The translations under genes and the position numbers were made by a program. A model generated the notes under the pieces. The model worked only from the letters and a program-made list of their open reading frames with translations. It had not been told where the DNA came from and ran no database searches. Positions 1-9,758 of a stretch of 64,000 bases of DNA are shown in pieces (the first letter of the stretch is position 1; the number at the start of each line of letters is the position of its first letter). The stretch comes from Variovorax sp. PBL-E5 (GTDB lineage: Bacteria; Pseudomonadota; Gammaproteobacteria; Burkholderiales; Burkholderiaceae_C). The stretch lies in NCBI RefSeq assembly GCF_901827185.1, contig NZ_LR594671.1, positions 2,356,001 to 2,420,000 on the forward strand, written 5' to 3'.

Positions 1-1
1 C

Positions 2-544
2 CACGCGATCGAGCAGGCGGTGCGCGGTGTCGGCGTCAAGTGGGTGAAGACCTTGCGCCGCACCTACGACATCGAAGGCATGCGCGATGCGTTGCGCGAA
101 GCGCTGACGACAACGGAGAAGGGCCCGAAGGTCCTGATCGCGCAATCCGAATGCATGCTCAACAAGCAGCGCCGCGAAAAACCGCTGGTGCGCAAGGCGA
201 TCGCCGACGGCAAGCGCATGGTGCGCGAGAAGTTCGGCGTCGATGCCGACACCTGCACCGGCGACCATTCGTGCATTCGCCTCTCGGGCTGTCCTTCGCT
301 GTCGATCAAGCCCAATCCCGACCCCTTGCGCACCGACCCGATCGCGACGGTGCTCGACAGCTGCGTGGGCTGCGGCGTCTGCGGCGAGGTCTCGCATGCG
401 GCCGTGCTGTGCCCCTCGTTCTACAAGGCGCAGATCGTCAGCAACCCGAACGGCTGGGATCGCTTTCGCGAACGCGTGCGCGCGGCCGTGATCGGCTGGC
501 TGCAGCGCGGCGATGCGCGGCGGCGCGAACGGATGGCGTTCTGA
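2..544 (+). CDS. Indolepyruvate-type 2-oxoacid:ferredoxin oxidoreductase, alpha subunit, C-terminal part
   Basis: Only the last 180 residues are in the window; the gene starts upstream. Two ferredoxin-like cysteine groups are visible, CTGDHSC followed by GCP, and CVGCGVC followed later by LCP. This is the tandem 4Fe-4S domain at the C terminus of indolepyruvate:ferredoxin oxidoreductase large subunits. These thiamine-pyrophosphate enzymes oxidatively decarboxylate an aryl 2-oxoacid to its acyl-CoA. The small subunit follows after 2 bp. In this aromatic cluster the substrate may be an aryl-glyoxylate such as isatinate rather than indolepyruvate; that is inference. Confidence 0.9.
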   Translation, partial: HAIEQAVRGVGVKWVKTLRRTYDIEGMRDALREALTTTEKGPKVLIAQSECMLNKQRREKPLVRKAIADGKRMVREKFGVDADTCTGDHSCIRLSGCPSLSIKPNPDPLRTDPIATVLDSCVGCGVCGEVSHAAVLCPSFYKAQIVSNPNGWDRFRERVRAAVIGWLQRGDARRRERMAF

Positions 545-546
545 CC

Positions 547-2052
547 ATGGCAACTCAACCTATCAAGATTGCGATCCTTGCCATGGGCGGCGAGGGCGGC
601 GGCGTACTGGCCGATTGGATCGTCGATCTCGGCGAACACAACGGCTTCATCGCGCAGACCACCTCGGTGCCCGGCGTCGCGCAGCGCACCGGCGCGACCA
701 TCTACTACGTCGAGCTCTATCCCGGCGCGCAGGCCGCGGCCGATGGTGGCCAGCCGGTGCTGGCGCTGATGCCGTTGCCCGGCGACGTCGACATCGTGCT
801 GGCCTCCGAGCTGATGGAAGCCGGCCGCGCGGTGCAGCGCGGACTGGTCACGCGCGATCGCACGACGCTGATCGCCTCGACCCACCGCGTCTACTCGATC
901 GCCGAGAAAAGCGCGATGGGCGACGGCCGCGTCGATAGCGCGCAGCTGCTCGCGCATGCCGACGGCGCCGCCAAGCGCTTCATCCGTTTCGACATGGCCG
1001 AGGCCGCCGAACGCGCGGGCAGCGTGATCAGCGCCGTGCTGTTCGGTGCGCTCGCGGGCGCCGGCGTGCTGCCCTTCGGCCGGGCGCAGTTCGAGGCCAC
1101 GGTGGAGCGCGGCGGCGTCGGCGTGAAGCCCAGCCTCAAAGCCTTCGGCGCTGCCTTCGATCGCGCGCAGAAAGCGCCGGACGCCGACGCATCGGAGACC
1201 GCGCCGCCGCCGGCCGCCAAGCCCGCGCCGCAGCCTCGCGATCCCGCCGTGCGCGCGCTGGTGGAGCGCGTGCAGCAGTTTCCGGCCTCGGCGCACGAGA
1301 TCCTGTTCGAAGGCGTGCGCCGCCTGATCGACTACCAGGACCCGGCCTATGCCGGCACCTACCTCGACCGCATGCAGAAGATCCATGCGCTGCAAGCGAA
1401 CGACGACGGCCGCCTCGCTGAAACGACCGCGCGCCATCTCGCGCTCTGGATGTCCTACGAGGACACGGCCCGCGTCGCCGCGCTGAAGACCCGCGCGACG
1501 CGCTTCGAGCGCGTGCGCGGCGAGGCGCGCGTGCAGTCCGGCCAGGTGCTGGCCATCAACGAATACATGCATCCGCGCCTGCAGGAAATCTGCGAAACGC
1601 TGCCCGGCGGCATCGGCCGCTGGCTGATGAATTCGAGCGCCCCGCGCCGGCTGGTCGAGCGCTTCACGAAGAAGGGCCGCGTGATCCAGACCAGCTCGCT
1701 GCACGGCTTCCTGATGCTGCGCTGCGTGGCCGGCATGAAGCGCTGGCGCCGCTCGACGATGCGCTTCACCGAGGAGAACCGGCTCATCGAGCAATGGCTG
1801 GCGCGCATCGCGCAGACGGCCGCCTTCAATCCTGCGCTGGCGGTCGAGATCGCGGAATGCCAGCGCCTCGTCAAGGGCTACAGCGACACCCACGAGCGCG
1901 GCCTGCGCAACTACGAGGTCGTGATGGAAGCTGCGCAGCGCGCCGGCACCGCGCTGGCGCCGGCCACGCTGCGCGAACTGCGCGACGCGGCGCTGGCCGA
2001 CGAACATGGCCACAAGCTGCGCGCCGCGCTGGCGCAGCACGCACTCGCCTGA
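547..2052 (+). CDS. Indolepyruvate-type 2-oxoacid:ferredoxin oxidoreductase, beta subunit with long C-terminal domain
   Basis: 501 residues. The first 185 or so form the gamma-type domain of 2-oxoacid:ferredoxin oxidoreductases, with the glycine-rich loop GGEGGGVLADW near residue 15 and a PGVAQRTGAT segment. A Pro/Ala-rich linker near residues 210-230 leads to a helical domain of about 270 residues, so the protein is much longer than the roughly 200-residue archaeal IorB. This long form is common in Proteobacteria. It starts 2 bp after the alpha-subunit stop, so the two are one transcription unit. It partners the alpha subunit in ferredoxin-dependent oxidation of an aryl 2-oxoacid. Confidence 0.88.
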   Translation: MATQPIKIAILAMGGEGGGVLADWIVDLGEHNGFIAQTTSVPGVAQRTGATIYYVELYPGAQAAADGGQPVLALMPLPGDVDIVLASELMEAGRAVQRGLVTRDRTTLIASTHRVYSIAEKSAMGDGRVDSAQLLAHADGAAKRFIRFDMAEAAERAGSVISAVLFGALAGAGVLPFGRAQFEATVERGGVGVKPSLKAFGAAFDRAQKAPDADASETAPPPAAKPAPQPRDPAVRALVERVQQFPASAHEILFEGVRRLIDYQDPAYAGTYLDRMQKIHALQANDDGRLAETTARHLALWMSYEDTARVAALKTRATRFERVRGEARVQSGQVLAINEYMHPRLQEICETLPGGIGRWLMNSSAPRRLVERFTKKGRVIQTSSLHGFLMLRCVAGMKRWRRSTMRFTEENRLIEQWLARIAQTAAFNPALAVEIAECQRLVKGYSDTHERGLRNYEVVMEAAQRAGTALAPATLRELRDAALADEHGHKLRAALAQHALA

Positions 2053-2067
2053 GAGGAAACCGACGCG

Positions 2068-3063
2068 ATGTCCCACGAACGAGCCGCCACCCTCGACCTG
2101 CGCGTCGTCGAAGCGCGCACCTTGAATCCGCTGATCCGCATGTTCCGCCTGCGCGCCGCGGACGGCGCGGCGCTGCCTGGCTACACGGCCGGTGCCCACG
2201 TGCGCGTGAAGGTCACGCTGGCCGATGGCAGCCACGACTGGCGGCACTATTCGTTGATCAACACCGAGCCGCAGCCGGACGCGACCGCTGCGCCGCACGA
2301 CTACCTGATCGCCGTGCGCCGCGAGGACGATGGCCGCGGTGGCTCGCGCTTCATGCACGAGCGGCTGCAGGAGGGCGACACGCTGACCATCGAAGTGCCG
2401 AAGAATGATTTCCCCTTGCATGAAGGCGGTGCGAAGGCAGTGCTGATCGCCGGCGGCATCGGCGTCACGCCGCTGGTCAGCATGGCCGCGCGCCGCAAGG
2501 CCGAGGGCGCGCCGGTGCGCATGCACTATGCGGGCCGCAGCCGCGCGCTGATGGCCTTCCTGCCCGAGTTGCAAGGCCTGCTGTCCGAGGACCTCGTGCT
2601 GCATGCCGACGTGGAAGCCGGCGCGCCGCTCGACGTCGAGGCGCTGCTCGATGGCTGCGCTGCCGACGACCAACTCTATGTCTGCGGTCCCAAGGTCATG
2701 CTCGACGCCGTGCTGGCCGCGACCCAGAAGCGCGGCTGGACGCACGAACGCGTGCACTTCGAGCTCTTCACCACGCCGATGGTGGAGGAGGGCGACCATC
2801 CCTTCGAGGTCGAGCTGGCCCAGTCCGGCCAGCGCTACACCGTGCCGGCCGACCAGAGCATCCTCGACTGCCTGATCGACCATGGCTGCGACCCGATGTT
2901 CGACTGCAAGCGCGGAGAATGCGGCGTCTGCGCGACGCCGGTGCTCGAAGGCGAGATCGACCATCGCGACTACGTGCTGACGGCGCGCGAGAAGGCCGAA
3001 GGCAACGTGATGCAGATCTGCATCTCGCGCGCCAAGGGCGCGCGCCTGGTGCTGGACATCTAG
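2068..3063 (+). CDS. Ferredoxin-NAD(P)H oxidoreductase component of a Rieske oxygenase (IadC/VanB-like)
   Basis: 331 residues in the order flavin-binding domain (RHYSLIN motif near residue 57), NAD-binding domain (GGIGVTPLVSM near 130, CGPKVM near 206), and a C-terminal plant-type 2Fe-2S domain (CKRGECGVC, plus a later single Cys). This is the vanillate demethylase / phthalate dioxygenase reductase family, which passes NAD(P)H electrons through FMN to a terminal oxygenase. A purine-rich GAGAGGAAA site precedes the ATG. The dioxygenase alpha gene starts 11 bp downstream, so it is the likely reductase for the first oxygenase pair and perhaps also for the second. Confidence 0.93.
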   Translation: MSHERAATLDLRVVEARTLNPLIRMFRLRAADGAALPGYTAGAHVRVKVTLADGSHDWRHYSLINTEPQPDATAAPHDYLIAVRREDDGRGGSRFMHERLQEGDTLTIEVPKNDFPLHEGGAKAVLIAGGIGVTPLVSMAARRKAEGAPVRMHYAGRSRALMAFLPELQGLLSEDLVLHADVEAGAPLDVEALLDGCAADDQLYVCGPKVMLDAVLAATQKRGWTHERVHFELFTTPMVEEGDHPFEVELAQSGQRYTVPADQSILDCLIDHGCDPMFDCKRGECGVCATPVLEGEIDHRDYVLTAREKAEGNVMQICISRAKGARLVLDI

Positions 3064-3074
3064 GAGACCCGACG

Positions 3075-4388
3075 ATGACGTCCTATCGTGGAAACCCCGA
3101 GGCCATTCGCGCCCTGGTCGAGCAAGATCGCGTGCACCGCGACCTCTACATCAACCCCGAGCTGTTCGAACTCGAGCAGGAGAACTTCTTCGCCAACACC
3201 TGGAACTACGTCGGCCACGACAGCCAGCTGCCGAAGCCGGGCGACTACATCCGCAACGAAATCGCCGGACGGCCGCTGATCGTGGTGCGCCACAGCGATG
3301 CATCCGTGCGCGTGCTGATGAACCGCTGCGCCCACAAGGGTTCGCGCCTGGTCAGCGCGCCCTGCGGCAACACCGGCAAGTTCTTCCGCTGCCCGTACCA
3401 CGCCTGGACCTTCAAGACCGACGGTTCGCTGCTGTCGATTCCGCTGAAGAACGGCTACGAAGGCACGGCGCTGCCCGAGTGCGAATCGTCGAAGGGCCTG
3501 ACGCCGGTGAAGCACGTGCGCCTGTACCGCGGCTTCATCTTCGTCAAGCTCAACGATGGCGGCCCGGATTTCGAGGACTATTTCGGCGAGTCGCTCTCGT
3601 CCATCGACAACATGGCGGACCGCTCGCCCGAAGGCGAGCTGGAAATCGCGGGCGGCTGCCTGCGCTTCGTGCACCAGTGCAACTGGAAGATGTTCGTCGA
3701 GAACCTCAACGACACCATGCATCCGATGGTGGTGCATGAATCGTCCGCCGGCACCGCGAAGAAGCTCTGGGCCGGCGAGCCCGCGGACGCGCCCAAGCCG
3801 ATGGCGGTCGAGCAGTTCGTGCCCTTCGTCTCGGACTACAAGTTCTTCGAGGACATGGGCGTGCGCGTGTTCGACAACGGCCACAGCTTCTCGGGCGTGC
3901 ACTACAGCATCCACAGCAAGTACTCGGCGATCCCCGAGTACGACGCGGCCATGAAGGCGGCCTACGGCGAGGAGCGCACCGCGCAGATCCTCGGACTCGC
4001 GCGCCACAACACGGTCTACTACCCGAACCTCACGATCAAGGGCGCGATCCAGGCCATCCGCGTGGTCAAGCCGATCGCGGTCGACAAGACGCTGGTCGAG
4101 AGCTGGACCTTCCGCCTCAAGGGTGCGCCGCCCGAGCTGCTGCACCGGACCACGATGTACAACCGCCTGATCAACTCGCCGTTCTCGGTCGTCGGACACG
4201 ACGACCTGCAGGCCTATCGCGGCATCCAGGCCGGCCTGCATGCGAGCGGCAACGAATGGGTCAGCCTGCATCGCGACTTCGACCCGGCCGAGGTCGGGCA
4301 GAAGGATGTGACGACAGTCGGCACCAGCGAAATTTCCATGCGCAACCAGTACCGCGCATGGGAGCGTTACATGACCGCGATGATGTGA
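3075..4388 (+). CDS. Aromatic ring-hydroxylating dioxygenase, alpha subunit (IadD-like, copy 1)
   Basis: 437 residues. The Rieske 2Fe-2S ligands are Cys85, His87, Cys106 and His109 (NRCAH and CPYHAW). The mononuclear iron site is Asp213, His216 and His221 in the ENLNDTMHPMVVH segment. All catalytic ligands are present. It is the large subunit of a two-component dioxygenase with the beta subunit starting 11 bp downstream and the reductase upstream. In iad-type loci this enzyme is thought to oxidise indole-3-acetate towards dioxindole-3-acetate; the substrate here is inferred from context. A close paralogue lies at 13269-14600. Confidence 0.93.
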   Translation: MTSYRGNPEAIRALVEQDRVHRDLYINPELFELEQENFFANTWNYVGHDSQLPKPGDYIRNEIAGRPLIVVRHSDASVRVLMNRCAHKGSRLVSAPCGNTGKFFRCPYHAWTFKTDGSLLSIPLKNGYEGTALPECESSKGLTPVKHVRLYRGFIFVKLNDGGPDFEDYFGESLSSIDNMADRSPEGELEIAGGCLRFVHQCNWKMFVENLNDTMHPMVVHESSAGTAKKLWAGEPADAPKPMAVEQFVPFVSDYKFFEDMGVRVFDNGHSFSGVHYSIHSKYSAIPEYDAAMKAAYGEERTAQILGLARHNTVYYPNLTIKGAIQAIRVVKPIAVDKTLVESWTFRLKGAPPELLHRTTMYNRLINSPFSVVGHDDLQAYRGIQAGLHASGNEWVSLHRDFDPAEVGQKDVTTVGTSEISMRNQYRAWERYMTAMM

Positions 4389-4399
4389 GGCCCACCACG

Positions 4400-4882
4400 A
4401 TGACCGCCATCACACGCCAGGACCTGATCGACTTCGTCGTCAACGAATCGCGCCTGCTCGACGACCGGCGCTACGACGAATGGAATGCGCTCTTCGCCGA
4501 CGACGCCTACTACTGGGTGCCGCTGGTGCCCGACCAGCAGGACGGCATCCAGCACACCTCGCACCTGTACGAAGACAAGCTCTTGCGCGACCTGCGCATC
4601 GAGCGCCTTAAAAGCCCGCGAGCCTTCTCGCAACAGCCGCCGAGCCGCTGCCACCACCTGCTGCAGCTGCCGAGCGTCGAGACCTTCGACGAGGCCGCCA
4701 ACCGCTTCGTGCTGCGCACCGAATTCCACTACACCGAATCGCAGGGCGACGAACTGCAGTTCTATGTCGGCACCTTCTTCCATCACCTGAGCTTGCAGGA
4801 CGGCGCGCTGCGCATGACGCTCAAGCGCGTCAACATGCTCAATTGCGATGCCGCACTGCCGGCCATCCAGCTTTTCATCTAG
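4400..4882 (+). CDS. Aromatic ring-hydroxylating dioxygenase, beta subunit (IadE-like, copy 1)
   Basis: 160 residues, the normal length for the small subunit of Rieske dioxygenases (cystatin/NTF2-like fold). Typical features are an N-terminal acidic helix, a DDAYYWVPL strand near residue 34, and the C-terminal AIQLFI ending that it shares with its paralogue at 14597. The subunit is structural and helps shape the hexamer. The start was chosen at the ATG 11 bp after the alpha stop because it matches the paralogue's N terminus; an in-frame upstream extension would run through the alpha gene. Confidence 0.92.
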   Translation: MTAITRQDLIDFVVNESRLLDDRRYDEWNALFADDAYYWVPLVPDQQDGIQHTSHLYEDKLLRDLRIERLKSPRAFSQQPPSRCHHLLQLPSVETFDEAANRFVLRTEFHYTESQGDELQFYVGTFFHHLSLQDGALRMTLKRVNMLNCDAALPAIQLFI

Positions 4883-4889
4883 CGCCACG

Positions 4890-6515
4890 ATGCACGCCAC
4901 CGTCCACGACGTCTTCTCGGCCACGGCCGCGCGCACGCCCGATGCCGAGTTTCTCTTCACCGAATCGGTGACGGCCGCGGCCTATGGGATCGCGGCCGGC
5001 CCGATCCGCTGGGGCGAGGCCGCCGCCGAAGTCGAGCGCCTGCGCGCCGCCTATGCGAAGGCCGGCCATGGCCATGGGCATCGCGTCGGCCTGTTGCTGG
5101 AGAACCGCCCGGCCTTCCTGTTCCACTGGTTCGCGCTCAATGCGCTCGGTGCGAGCGTGGTGCCGATCAATGGCGAGATGCGCTCCGCGGAGCTGGCCTA
5201 CCTGATCGGCCACAGCGAGATCGGCCTGGCCGTCACGCTGCCCGAGCGCGCGGCCGACCTGCACGCCGCCGCGGCAGAGGCGGGCATCGCCTTCGACACC
5301 ATGCATGCGGACGGCGACGTGCCGTCCGCGAAGACCGCACCGCCGCGCGCCGGCCAGCCCATCGGCGCCGATACCGAATGCGCGCTGCTCTACACCTCGG
5401 GCACCACCGGCCGGCCCAAGGGCTGCATCCTGAGCAACACCTATTTCCTGAATGCGGGCGAATGGTATGCGGCACTCGACGGCGTCTGCAGCATCCGCCG
5501 CGACACCGAGCGCGTGATGACGCCGCTGCCGCTCACGCACATGAACGCCATGGCCTGCTCGACGATGGTGGTGCTGGTGGCCGGCGGCTGCCTGGTGCAG
5601 CTCGACCGCTTCCATCCCAAGCAGTGGCTGCAGAGCGCGCGCGAAAGCGGCGCCACCATCGTGCATTACCTCGGCGTGATGCCGGCCATGCTGCTCGCGG
5701 CGGCGCCGTCGCCGGCCGATCGCGACCATGCGATCCGCTGGGCCTTCGGCGCCGGCGTCGACCCCAAGAACCACGCGCCCTTCGAGGCCCGCTTCGGCTT
5801 TCCGCTGGTCGAGGCCTGGGCCATGACCGAGACCGGCGTCGCGGCCTGCATCATGGCGCACCACGAGCCGCGCCGGGTCGGCCGGAGCTGCTTCGGCCGG
5901 CAGGAAGACTTCGTCGAGATCCGCCTCGTCGATGACCAGGGCCGCGACGCCGAAGCCGGCGCACCGGGCGAGCTGTGGGTGCGCTCCGCGGGCAGCGATC
6001 CGAAGCGTGCCTTCTTCTCGGGCTACCTGAAGGATGAGGACGCCACGCGCGAAGCCTGGGCCGGCGGCTGGTTCCATACCGGCGACCTCGTGCGGCGCGA
6101 TGCCGAAGGCAACTTCTTCTTCGTCGACCGCAAGAAGAACGTGATCCGCCGCAGCGGCGAGAACATCTCGGCGGTCGAGGTCGAGAGCGTGCTGAACCAG
6201 CATCCGGCGGTCAAGGCCTCGGCTGTGGCCGCGACGCCCGACAGCGTGCGCGGCGACGAGGTGCTGGCCTGCATCGTCGCGCGCGAGTCGGTGGCCGAGG
6301 CCGACTTCGCCACCGTCGCCGCCGGCATCGTGCAGCATGCACTCGATCAGCTGGCCTACTACAAGGCGCCCGGCTATGTCGCCTTCGTACCCGAGCTGCC
6401 GCTGACGCCGTCGCAGAAGATCCAGCGCGGCCAGCTGCGCGAGATGGCGCAGGCGCTCCCGGGCCAATCGCATTGCGTCGACACGCGGTCGATGAAGAAG
6501 AGGCAAACCCCATGA
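4890..6515 (+). CDS. AMP-forming acyl-CoA ligase
   Basis: 541 residues of the ANL superfamily. The P-loop motif is [13 protein letters not shown] near residue 165, the A5 motif is AWAMTETG near 310, the hinge region is FHTGDL then FFVDRKKN near 395-410, and the C-terminal catalytic Lys lies in SQKIQRGQL. It joins a carboxylate to CoA using ATP. It starts 7 bp after the dioxygenase beta stop and overlaps the thiolase-like gene by 4 bp (ATGA). Its place between oxygenase and thiolase-like genes suggests that it activates the oxygenase product, possibly dioxindole-3-acetate. That substrate is inferred. Confidence 0.92.
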   Translation: MHATVHDVFSATAARTPDAEFLFTESVTAAAYGIAAGPIRWGEAAAEVERLRAAYAKAGHGHGHRVGLLLENRPAFLFHWFALNALGASVVPINGEMRSAELAYLIGHSEIGLAVTLPERAADLHAAAAEAGIAFDTMHADGDVPSAKTAPPRAGQPIGADTECALLYTSGTTGRPKGCILSNTYFLNAGEWYAALDGVCSIRRDTERVMTPLPLTHMNAMACSTMVVLVAGGCLVQLDRFHPKQWLQSARESGATIVHYLGVMPAMLLAAAPSPADRDHAIRWAFGAGVDPKNHAPFEARFGFPLVEAWAMTETGVAACIMAHHEPRRVGRSCFGRQEDFVEIRLVDDQGRDAEAGAPGELWVRSAGSDPKRAFFSGYLKDEDATREAWAGGWFHTGDLVRRDAEGNFFFVDRKKNVIRRSGENISAVEVESVLNQHPAVKASAVAATPDSVRGDEVLACIVARESVAEADFATVAAGIVQHALDQLAYYKAPGYVAFVPELPLTPSQKIQRGQLREMAQALPGQSHCVDTRSMKKRQTP

Positions 6516-7681
6516 GCCGGCGTCTCTCCTACGAGGGCGTCGCAGTGGCCGTGCCGGTCACCGTGCCCTATGTGCGCTACTCGACGCTCGGCGCCCACTG
6601 GTTCATCGGCCAGGCGCTCGAGGCGCTGGTCAACGCCAGCGGCGTGCCGAAGGCGCAGATCGACGGCCTGTGCCTCAGCAGCTTCTCGCTCGCGCCCGAC
6701 ACCGCGGTCGGCGTCACGCAGCACATGGGCCTGTCACCGCGCTGGCTCGACCATGTGCCGACCGGCGGCGCCTCGGGCGTGATGTGCCTGCGGCGAGCGG
6801 CGCGCGCTGTGCAGGCCGGCGATGCCGAGGTGGTCGCCTGCGTCGCCGCCGACACCAACCATGTCGACTCGTTCCGCCAGACGCTGGGTGCCTTCAGCAA
6901 CTTCGCGCGCGATGCGACCTATCCCTACGGCTCGGGCGGCCCGAACTCGATCTTCGCCTTCATCACCGCCCACTACATGCGCACCTACGGCGCCCGGCGC
7001 GAGGACTTCGGCCGCATCGCGGTCGCGCAGCGCAGCAATGCGCTCGGCAATCCCAACGCGATGTTCAAGAAGCCGCTGACCCTCGACGAGTACATGGGCG
7101 CGCGGCCGATCTCCGACCCGATCCATCTGTTCGACTGCGTGATGCCCTGTGCCGGCGCCGAGGCCTTCCTCGTGATGACGGAAGAACGCGCGCGCGACCT
7201 GGGCCTGGCGCACGCCGTGGTCCGCGGCGCGATCGAGCGCCACAACGCCTTTGCCGACGATCCGGTGATGGTGCGCGGCGGCTGGCTGGCGGATCGCGAC
7301 GACCTCTATGCGCAGGCCGGCGTGCAGCCCGCCGCGCTCGATTTCGTGCAGACCTACGACGACTACCCGGTGATCGTGATGATGCAGTTCGAAGACCTGG
7401 GCTTCTGCGACAAGGGCGAGGGTGCGGCCTTCGTGCAGGCGAACACGCTGACGCACGACGGCAGCTTTCCCAACAACACCAGCGGTGGCCAGCTTTCGGC
7501 CGGGCAGGCCGGCGCGGCCGGCGGCTTTCTCGGCATGACCGAGGCGATCCGCCAGCTCACCGGCGATGCGGGACCGCGCGCCGTGTCCGATGCGCGGCTG
7601 GGCCTGGTCGCGGGCTTCGGCATGGTCACGTATGACCGCTGCCTGTGCACCGGTGCCGTGATCCTCGGGAGGTCCGCATGA
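6512..7681 (+). CDS. Thiolase-like protein without the catalytic Cys and His (possible CoA-ester aldolase, Ltp2-like)
   Basis: 389 residues of the SCP2-thiolase family. Where true thiolases carry the nucleophilic Cys (CASG), this protein has TGGASG, so Gly86 replaces Cys. Where they carry the GHP histidine it has GQA, with Gln332. The fold motifs NTSGG and TYDDYP are kept. The same losses mark Ltp2, the steroid side-chain retro-aldolase, which works with a DUF35 partner. Here a DUF35 protein is encoded immediately downstream with an ATGA overlap. I infer carbon-carbon cleavage of a beta-hydroxyacyl-CoA rather than thiolysis. A non-catalytic scaffold is the alternative. Confidence 0.85.
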   Translation: MSRRLSYEGVAVAVPVTVPYVRYSTLGAHWFIGQALEALVNASGVPKAQIDGLCLSSFSLAPDTAVGVTQHMGLSPRWLDHVPTGGASGVMCLRRAARAVQAGDAEVVACVAADTNHVDSFRQTLGAFSNFARDATYPYGSGGPNSIFAFITAHYMRTYGARREDFGRIAVAQRSNALGNPNAMFKKPLTLDEYMGARPISDPIHLFDCVMPCAGAEAFLVMTEERARDLGLAHAVVRGAIERHNAFADDPVMVRGGWLADRDDLYAQAGVQPAALDFVQTYDDYPVIVMMQFEDLGFCDKGEGAAFVQANTLTHDGSFPNNTSGGQLSAGQAGAAGGFLGMTEAIRQLTGDAGPRAVSDARLGLVAGFGMVTYDRCLCTGAVILGRSA

Positions 7682-8931
7682 CGATGCCGCTCATGCACCC
7701 CAAGCGCAAGAACCCGGTCCTGCGCACGCGGCAGATGAACCTGCCGCCCTGGGCGCGCGGCCGCGTCGCGCTCGGCATCACGGCCGCGGCGGCCGAGGGC
7801 CGTTTCGAGCTGCAGGTCTGCGAGGTCTGCGGCACCGTGCAGTACCCGCCGCGCGAAGCCTGCCACAAGTGCCTGTCGGCGCGCCTGCGCTGGCGCGCGC
7901 AGTCGGGCGAGGGCGAACTGCTCGCCACCACCACGCTGCACCACAGCAACGACCTGTTCTTCCGCGAGCGGCTGCCTTGGCGCCTGGGACTGATCCGTCT
8001 CGATGCGGGCCCGACGCTGATGGTGCACATGCACGGCGAGGTGGGCGAGGCGCCGGCGCGCGTGCGCGTCGGCGCGCGGCTCGATCGCGCCGGGCAGGCG
8101 GTATTGATTGGATTTCCGAACGAAGGGAGCGCCCATATGGCCGACGACAAGATGCTCAGGGAAATGACCAGCGACCCGAAGTTCCGCAAGGCGCTGGTCA
8201 CCGATGGCAAGACCGAAGTGGGGCAGGCGATCGTGCGCGCGCTGGTCAAGGCCGGTGCCGACATCGTCTGGGTCGGTCATGCCGAGCCGTGGAAGAAGAC
8301 GGGCGGCCTGGAGGACATCACGGCGCTGCCGCAAGTCACGCTGGTGCCGCTGGACCTGACCAACGGCCGCTCGGTGAGCGAACTCGCGGGCGAGATCGGC
8401 GGCAAGGTCGACATCGTGATCAACAACGCCGAGGTGCATCGCAGCTTCGGCATCGGCGCGCGGCGCGGCACCGATGTCGCGCGCGCCGAGATGGACATCA
8501 ACTACTTCGGCCTGCTGCGCCTGGCGCAGGAGTTCGGTCCGGCGCTCAAGGGTCGCTCGGCCGACGGCACGACGGGCGCGACCGCGTGGGTCAACCTGCT
8601 GTCGATCTATGCGCTCAGCAACTTTCCGCCGCATGGCACCTTCAGCGCGTCGAAGGCGGCGGCGCATTCGCTCGCGCAGTGCCTGCGCGCCGAGATGCGG
8701 CCGGCCGGCATCCGCGTGATCAATGTGTTTCCGGGGCCGATCGACGACGAGTGGAACCAGCACGTGCCGCCGCCGAAGGTCGCGCCAGGCGCGTTGGCAA
8801 GTGCGATCGTGAAGGCGCTTCGCGATGGCGTGGAGGACGTGTATCCCGGCGACGTCGCGCAGGAATGGCTGGAGCGCTGGCGCGACAACCCGAAGATATT
8901 GGAGCGCGAACTCGCGGCCGGCGGCAGCTGA
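7678..8931 (+). CDS. DUF35 (Zn-ribbon/OB-fold) protein fused to a degenerate short-chain dehydrogenase domain
   Basis: 417 residues with two parts. Residues 1-150 are a DUF35 acyl-CoA-associated domain with a zinc ribbon (Cys48, Cys51, Cys62, Cys65) and an OB fold. Residues 154-417 are an SDR-like domain whose key motifs are broken: TDGKTEVG at 175-182 replaces TGxxxGxG, NNAE at 249-252 replaces NNAG, and the YxxxK catalytic pair is FSASK (Phe322, Lys326). DUF35 proteins pair with thiolase-like aldolases or thiolases, and such a gene lies directly upstream with a 4-bp overlap. The SDR half is probably structural or has altered chemistry. The start is the ATGA ATG; a second ATG follows two codons later. 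Confidence 0.88.
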   Translation: MTMPLMHPKRKNPVLRTRQMNLPPWARGRVALGITAAAAEGRFELQVCEVCGTVQYPPREACHKCLSARLRWRAQSGEGELLATTTLHHSNDLFFRERLPWRLGLIRLDAGPTLMVHMHGEVGEAPARVRVGARLDRAGQAVLIGFPNEGSAHMADDKMLREMTSDPKFRKALVTDGKTEVGQAIVRALVKAGADIVWVGHAEPWKKTGGLEDITALPQVTLVPLDLTNGRSVSELAGEIGGKVDIVINNAEVHRSFGIGARRGTDVARAEMDINYFGLLRLAQEFGPALKGRSADGTTGATAWVNLLSIYALSNFPPHGTFSASKAAAHSLAQCLRAEMRPAGIRVINVFPGPIDDEWNQHVPPPKVAPGALASAIVKALRDGVEDVYPGDVAQEWLERWRDNPKILERELAAGGS

Positions 8932-8948
8932 GCCCGAAGGAACAACAC

Positions 8949-9754
<806 letters not shown>

Positions 9755-9758
<4 letters not shown>

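Noticed and set aside
421..2964. A minus-strand open frame of 847 codons antisense to the oxidoreductase and reductase genes
   Set aside because: It is His/Arg/Ala-rich with no recognisable motif and lies opposite three well-supported genes. Long antisense frames are expected at this GC content; similar ones opposite many other genes were also set aside.
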